From positions 1 to 64,000 of the forward strand of contig NZ_JABFTV010000015.1 in NCBI RefSeq assembly GCF_021404405.1: DNA of 64,000 nucleotides, in the 5' to 3' direction. A program made the position numbers and the translations under genes. This document shows, piece by piece, positions 60,265-64,000 of the stretch. Below the pieces are notes generated by a model, which did no database searches, was not told the DNA's origin, and saw only the letters and a program-made list of their open reading frames with translations. Position 1 is the stretch's first letter, and each line of letters opens with the position of its first letter. The DNA comes from Billgrantia aerodenitrificans. Lineage in GTDB: Bacteria > Pseudomonadota > Gammaproteobacteria > Pseudomonadales > Halomonadaceae.

Positions 60265-60284
60265 CTGAACTCACCTTAGTTCAG
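60265..60284. promoter_or_regulatory. Inverted repeat upstream of the Zn dehydrogenase gene
   Basis: CTGAACT-CACCTT-AGTTCAG is a perfect 7+6+7 inverted repeat, 41 nt upstream of the start codon. It has the size and place of a repressor site. The regulator is not identified. Confidence 0.55.
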
Positions 60285-60427
60285 CGGCGTCCGACGACAG
60301 GTAAGGGAGTTTGGGTGCTCGGTTACGATCCTTTGCGCACATGTACAGGCCCGGCGCCCTGGCAAAGCACCGGGCGCTTGTCACCCGCAGCGAGTACTGC
60401 GGTCCACCACAGATTTCCGTGCCCAGC

Positions 60428-61837
60428 TCAGTCTTCCGCCAGCGAGGGCAGTAGGGTCTTGAGCTTGCGCGTCAGCGTGTTGCGCCCCCAGCCCAGCAGC
60501 TCGGCGGCCTCGCCCTTGCGCCCGCCGGTGTGCTTCAGCGCCGTCTCGATCAGGATGCGCTCGAAGTCCGGCACCGCCTCTTCCAGCAGATGGGTGTGGC
60601 CGGCGGCCAGGGCGCGGTCGGCCCAGTCGCGGAAGGCGGCACGCCAGTCGCCGCTGGGCGCCTCGCCGCCCTCTCCTTGGCGCAGCTCCGGCGGCAGGTC
60701 CTCGACCAGGATCTCACGCCCCGAGGCCATTACCGTCAGCCAGCGGCAGGTATTCTCCAACTGTCGCACGTTGCCTGGCCACGGCAGCCGGGTCAGGTGG
60801 GTCTCGGCATCCTTGGTCAGCACCTTGACGTCAGTGGCGAGCTCCTTGGCCGCCTCGGCCAGGAAGTGCCGCGCCAGTCGGGGAATGTCCTCGCGCCGTT
60901 CGGCGAGCTTGGGCAGATGGACACGAATCACGTTGAGGCGATGGAAGAGATCCTCGCGAAAGCGACCGTCCTCCACCAGCGCCTCCAGGTTCTGGTGCGT
61001 GGCGGCAATGATGCGCACGTCGACCTTGACCGGGGTATGACCGCCGACACGGTAGAATTCGCCGTCGGCCAGCACCCGCAGCAGCCGCGTCTGGGTCTCG
61101 GCCGGCATGTCGCCGATCTCGTCGAGGAATAGCGTGCCACCGTTGGCCTGCTCGAAGCGTCCCTGGCGCTGCGCGGTGGCGCCGGTGAAGGCCCCCTTCT
61201 CGTGACCGAACAGCTCGGACTCGATCAGATCCCGCGGGATGGCCGCCATGTTCAGGGCGATGAACGGGTGGGCCGCGCGCGGGCTGTGCTGATGCAGGGC
61301 GCGCGCCACCCGCTCCTTGCCGGTGCCCGACTCGCCGTTGATCAGTACGGTGATGTGCGAGTGCGACAGGCGGCCAATGGCGCGAAACACCTCCTGCATG
61401 GCCGGCGCCTCGCCGATGATCTCGGCGGAGAGCCCTTCGGGTACGCTCACCGGCCGCTTGCGCTCGCGGGCATGGGCCACGGCACGGCGTACCAGAGCCA
61501 GCGCCTCGTCGACGTCGAAGGGCTTGGGCAGGTATTCGAAAGCACCTCCCTGGTAGGAGGCCACGGCGCTGTCGAGGTCGGAATGGGCCGTCATGACGAT
61601 GACCGGCAGATCGGGATGCACCTCGCGGACCCGCGACATCAGGTCCAGGCCGTCGATACCCGGCATGCGGATGTCGGTGACCAGCACGTCGGGGGGATCG
61701 TCGAGAAGACGGCTGAGCGCCATATCGGCCCGGTCGATGCACTCGACCTCGAGGTCGGGCTGAGCCAGGGCGCGCTCCAGCACCCAGCGAATGGCGCGGT
61801 CGTCGTCGACCACCGCGACACGTGCGACATCAGTCAT
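60428..61837 (-). CDS. glnG: Nitrogen regulation response regulator NtrC
   Basis: The 469-residue protein is a sigma-54 activator: receiver ([18 protein letters not shown], Asp in [13 protein letters not shown] near 54), AAA+ domain ([37 protein letters not shown]), and a Fis-type HTH ([18 protein letters not shown]). Phosphorylated by NtrB under nitrogen limitation, it activates glnA and transport genes. It overlaps ntrB by 8 nt. The likely binding site TGCACC-N5-GGTGC is found at 63060-63076 upstream of ntrB. Confidence 0.96.
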   Translation of the reverse strand: MTDVARVAVVDDDRAIRWVLERALAQPDLEVECIDRADMALSRLLDDPPDVLVTDIRMPGIDGLDLMSRVREVHPDLPVIVMTAHSDLDSAVASYQGGAFEYLPKPFDVDEALALVRRAVAHARERKRPVSVPEGLSAEIIGEAPAMQEVFRAIGRLSHSHITVLINGESGTGKERVARALHQHSPRAAHPFIALNMAAIPRDLIESELFGHEKGAFTGATAQRQGRFEQANGGTLFLDEIGDMPAETQTRLLRVLADGEFYRVGGHTPVKVDVRIIAATHQNLEALVEDGRFREDLFHRLNVIRVHLPKLAERREDIPRLARHFLAEAAKELATDVKVLTKDAETHLTRLPWPGNVRQLENTCRWLTVMASGREILVEDLPPELRQGEGGEAPSGDWRAAFRDWADRALAAGHTHLLEEAVPDFERILIETALKHTGGRKGEAAELLGWGRNTLTRKLKTLLPSLAED

Positions 61838-62876
61838 GGCGCTTCTCCAGTGGAATAAGCAGACGAAACTCGGTATGACCGGGGCGGGACTCGCATTCGA
61901 TCAGTCCTTGATGCTGATGCAGAATGCCCTGGGCAATGGACAGTCCCAGTCCACTGCCGTCGGCACGCCCCGATACCATGGGGTAGAAAAGGGTTTCCTG
62001 CAGGGCTTCGGGAACACCGGGGCCGTTGTCGATCAAGGCCACCTCGCAGACCAGGCGATGACGCTCGGCGCCCAGGGTGAACTGGCGACGGGCACGGGTA
62101 CGCAGCAGCAGGCTGGGCGCTTCGGTACCGGCTTCGGTCATCGCTTCTACCGCGTTGCGCGCCACGTTGAGCACCGCCTGGATCATCTGCGCCTCGTCAC
62201 CGGGAAAGTCCGGCAGGCTGGGGTCGTAGTCGCGCTCGATTCTCACCCCCGGCGTCTCGGCGGAAAGCAGCGTACGCACCCGCTCCAGCACCTTGTGCAC
62301 GTTGAGCGGCTCGTGACGCAACAGCTTGTTCGGTCCCAGCATGCTGTCGACCAGGTCGCGCAGACGGTCGACCTCCTCGACGATGATATGAGTGAACTCC
62401 CGCAGGGCGGGGTCGTCGAGGTCACGCTCCAGCAGTTGAGCGGCGCCACGGATGCCGCCCAGCGGGTTCTTCACCTCGTGGGCCAGCCCACGCGACAGCA
62501 CCTTGATCGCCTCCTGACGGTTGAGCAGGGCTTCCTCACGGGAAATCCGCAGCAAGCGGTCGCGTGGCTCCATTTCCACCAGCAGCTCGGCCGCAGAGAG
62601 CGGCGTGACCGTGTAGTCGATGGTCACCACGGTGCCGCCCAGCAGCGCCAGACGCACTTCGCGCTGGGTAAAGGGATGCTGGTCGTCCCGCGCCTTGGCC
62701 AGCACCTCGCCCATGCCGTCGTCTTCGACCAGCAGTGCCGCCAGGCTGTGCCCCTTGACCCGTCCCAGGCTGACCGCCAGCAAGGCCTCGGCCGCCGGAT
62801 TCATCCAGCTCAACTGCAGCTCATCGTCCAGCACCAGCACCGCCGTGGTGAGATGTTCCATCAGGCGTCGATACAT
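61830..62876 (-). CDS. glnL: Nitrogen regulation sensor kinase NtrB
   Basis: The 348-residue cytoplasmic kinase has a PAS domain (LVLDDELQLSWMNPAAEALL, about 1-110), the H-box GLAHEVKNPLGGIRGAAQLL near 130, and the HATPase domain (DNGPGVPEALQETLFYP, GSGLGLSIAQGIL near 300). It is controlled by PII protein and phosphorylates NtrC. It is read in one operon with ntrC. A sigma-54-like promoter with an NtrC enhancer lies upstream, suggesting self-activation. Confidence 0.96.
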   Translation of the reverse strand: MYRRLMEHLTTAVLVLDDELQLSWMNPAAEALLAVSLGRVKGHSLAALLVEDDGMGEVLAKARDDQHPFTQREVRLALLGGTVVTIDYTVTPLSAAELLVEMEPRDRLLRISREEALLNRQEAIKVLSRGLAHEVKNPLGGIRGAAQLLERDLDDPALREFTHIIVEEVDRLRDLVDSMLGPNKLLRHEPLNVHKVLERVRTLLSAETPGVRIERDYDPSLPDFPGDEAQMIQAVLNVARNAVEAMTEAGTEAPSLLLRTRARRQFTLGAERHRLVCEVALIDNGPGVPEALQETLFYPMVSGRADGSGLGLSIAQGILHQHQGLIECESRPGHTEFRLLIPLEKRHD

Positions 62877-62990
62877 TTTCGACCTTTTCTCGCAGAATGA
62901 AGGGGGCTGCTTGCATCGTCATGGCGCATGCCCTGCTCGTCGCCGCAGCGGCATCTCCCCTCGGCTTTACCTGCCCCTACACAAGAAGCA

Positions 62991-63007
62991 AGCAAGAAGC
63001 GCGCCAA
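62991..63007 (-). promoter_or_regulatory. Putative sigma-54 promoter of ntrBC
   Basis: The minus strand reads TTGGCGCGCTTCTTGCT. This matches the consensus YTGGCACG-N4-TTGCW except for one A to G change at the -22 region, with GG and GC in the exact places. The predicted start near 62981 gives a leader of about 105 nt before ntrB. Confidence 0.65.
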
Positions 63008-63059
63008 CCCTCACAAGGGCGATATAGCGCCGTTTCGGGGCGGATGCTGCACCCACCTA

Positions 63060-63076
63060 TGCACCATAATGGTGCG
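63060..63076. promoter_or_regulatory. NtrC enhancer site
   Basis: TGCACC-ATAAT-GGTGCG matches the glnAp2-type NtrC site TGCACC-N5-GGTGCA with one end mismatch. It lies about 87 bp upstream of the predicted sigma-54 transcription start, a usual enhancer distance. A related half-site GGTGCG occurs at 63124-63129. Confidence 0.7.
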
Positions 63077-63209
63077 AGCAGACGAAAAGCGCCAGCAAAG
63101 ATAGCGCACGCCCCACCCATCATGGTGCGACATCCTACCTATATCGGGGCAACTCTACTGGCGATGACATCGTGGCGGCCCTTTGGACGAGCGATGCAGC
63201 AGAAGGCGC

Positions 63210-63779
63210 TCAGCCGCCGCCACCCTGGGGCAGCGTGGCGTTGGAGCGCTGCACGTAGAGCGAGACCGGTGCCGTACGGTGGCGTATCTGCCCTTGGGCA
63301 TCGAGCAACTCGGCCTGCAACACGTACTCGCCGCGGGGCAGGTTGGTCAGCATGAAGGCACTGGTATGCATGGCGGTCTGGCTCACCTGCCCGTCGACGA
63401 GCAGCCTCACGCGGTGGTAGGGGCGCAGCGCCGGCACGATGGCCAGCTCGACCTGCAGGTTGCCGGCGTAGCTGCCGGGAAGGTCGCCCCCGTGCTCCGG
63501 CGAGCGAATACGGAAGGTGTCGTAGGGCATGAACGGCTGGCCCGGCGACTGACTCGCCCGCGGGGCAGTTCCCTCGACCCGCGGCGGCTCGGCCTGCCGC
63601 CCTTCGCTACGCGCAGGGATCACGGTCAACGGCGCCAGTTGGACCGGCTCGCCCCCGCGATTGGGATCGTCGGTGAAGATCACGTTGCCCTGGGCATCGG
63701 TGGTGCGATAGATGGTCGTGGCCTGCACCGAATGCGCCACCAGCACTCCCAGCAGGCACGGCACGATCAGCTTGAGCAT
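63210..63779 (-). CDS. Periplasmic DUF4124-domain protein
   Basis: The 189-residue protein has a signal peptide (about 1-20, ending VQA) and the DUF4124 motif TTIYRTTDAQGNVIFTDDPN right after it. A Pro-rich linker and a beta-sandwich region follow (YHRVRLLVDGQVSQT, RGEYVLQAELLDAQGQIRH). Related genes lie between glnA and glnL in pseudomonads, as here. Its role is unknown. ATG 63779 starts the signal peptide. Confidence 0.85.
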   Translation of the reverse strand: MLKLIVPCLLGVLVAHSVQATTIYRTTDAQGNVIFTDDPNRGGEPVQLAPLTVIPARSEGRQAEPPRVEGTAPRASQSPGQPFMPYDTFRIRSPEHGGDLPGSYAGNLQVELAIVPALRPYHRVRLLVDGQVSQTAMHTSAFMLTNLPRGEYVLQAELLDAQGQIRHRTAPVSLYVQRSNATLPQGGGG

Positions 63780-63833
63780 GGGTCGATCCCCCTTGCTGGG
63801 CACGTGTGACGAAACGTTCGCCTAGTATACAAA

Positions 63834-63858
63834 AAAGGCCCCGCAAAGCGGGGCCTTT
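63834..63858 (-). terminator. Rho-independent terminator after glnA
   Basis: An 11-bp stem AAAGGCCCCGC/GCGGGGCCTTT with a 3-nt loop. On the minus strand six T follow (complement of 63831-63836). It lies 41 nt past the glnA stop and just upstream of the DUF4124 gene start. Confidence 0.9.
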
Positions 63859-63899
63859 CGCGGCGGGCCGGCGGCAGTGCCACCGGACGCGGCGGCTGC

Positions 63900-64000
63900 T
63901 TAGCAGCTGTAGTACATGTCGAACTCGATCGGATGCGTAGTCATGCGGATACGCTCGACGTCTTCCATCTTCAGCTCGATGTAGGCATCGATCATGTCAT
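63900..64000 (-). CDS. glnA: Glutamine synthetase, C-terminal end (partial)
   Basis: Only the last 32 complete codons are in the window; the gene runs off the right edge. The translation includes IDAYIELKMEDVERIRMTTH and ends PIEFDMYYSC, the usual type I glutamine synthetase C-terminus. The position upstream of ntrBC agrees. The final residue Cys instead of the common Val is a small difference. Confidence 0.9.
   Translation of the reverse strand, partial: DMIDAYIELKMEDVERIRMTTHPIEFDMYYSC

Larger units (their letters stand above)
62877..63209. other. Control region of ntrBC
   Basis: The 333-nt gap holds a minus-strand sigma-54 promoter match (62991-63007), a strong NtrC-type palindrome (63060-63076) and a second half-site (63118-63129). 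No gene was recognised here. Confidence 0.65.

Noticed and set aside
63113-63129. Second full NtrC site
   Set aside because: Only the GGTGCG half is good; the other half (CCACC) needs a spacing one base too long, so it is kept only as a half-site.

Overview
The window reads as chromosomal DNA of a moderately halophilic gammaproteobacterium of the Halomonas/Oceanospirillales type. This is inferred from high GC, family content (TAXI-type TRAP transporter, homodimeric AceE, Epd-Pgk-Fba cluster, prlC-yheV pair, glnA-(DUF4124)-ntrB-ntrC order) and strongly acidic secreted proteins. No rRNA, tRNA, insertion sequence, prophage or CRISPR array was seen. Nearly all the DNA is core or metabolic, with 55 genes called, one of them cut by the right edge.

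Layout. 0.4-10.5 kb: a lactate oxidation operon (lutABC plus an FAD/Fe-S D-lactate dehydrogenase) runs left from a control region carrying two PdhR/LldR-type operators. The FadR-family regulator is divergent and is followed by a DctB/DctD two-component pair. 10.5-18.1 kb: YdjM-like membrane protein, LysE exporter, gamma carbonic anhydrase, NSS transporter, oligopeptidase A, YheV and a Na/Pi cotransporter. 18.1-22.7 kb: a TAXI TRAP operon with one fused permease and two different binding proteins, preceded by a good sigma-54 promoter match. 22.8-28.7 kb: sodC, metF, small hydrophilic stress-type proteins, AEC transporter, DUF6152/DUF6644-like pair and ahcY. 28.9-39.1 kb: an SLC13 transporter and a malic enzyme-pyruvate dehydrogenase cluster (maeB, aceE, aceF, lpdA), in which the E3 subunit carries two lipoyl domains and E2 only one. 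39.6-49.0 kb: metK, tkt, fbaB, two hsp20 genes behind a sigma-32-type promoter, and epd-pgk-fba. 49.1-56.9 kb: phasin-like protein, secreted-repeat protein, second SLC13 transporter, a duplicated pair of secreted extremely acidic proteins, HAD phosphatase, YciH, YbaY-type lipoprotein, sirtuin and a NERD-domain protein. 56.9-64.0 kb: dgt, a Zn alcohol dehydrogenase, ntrC, ntrB, a DUF4124 protein and the end of glnA.

How the genes fit together. Lactate, malate and pyruvate enter through the lut operon, MaeB and PDH. metK, ahcY and metF are three steps of the methyl/SAM cycle. tkt, epd, pgk and the two aldolases cover lower sugar phosphate metabolism and pyridoxal precursor supply. Two sigma-54 circuits are suggested by sequence: an NtrC-type enhancer plus -24/-12 element in front of ntrBC, and a -24/-12 element in front of the TAXI operon that the nearby DctD could serve.

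Most novel candidates: (1) the paralogous secreted polyacidic, tryptophan-punctuated proteins at 51.7-52.9 kb; (2) the single-permease/two-binding-protein TAXI system with apparent sigma-54 control; (3) the di-lipoyl E3 of the PDH complex.
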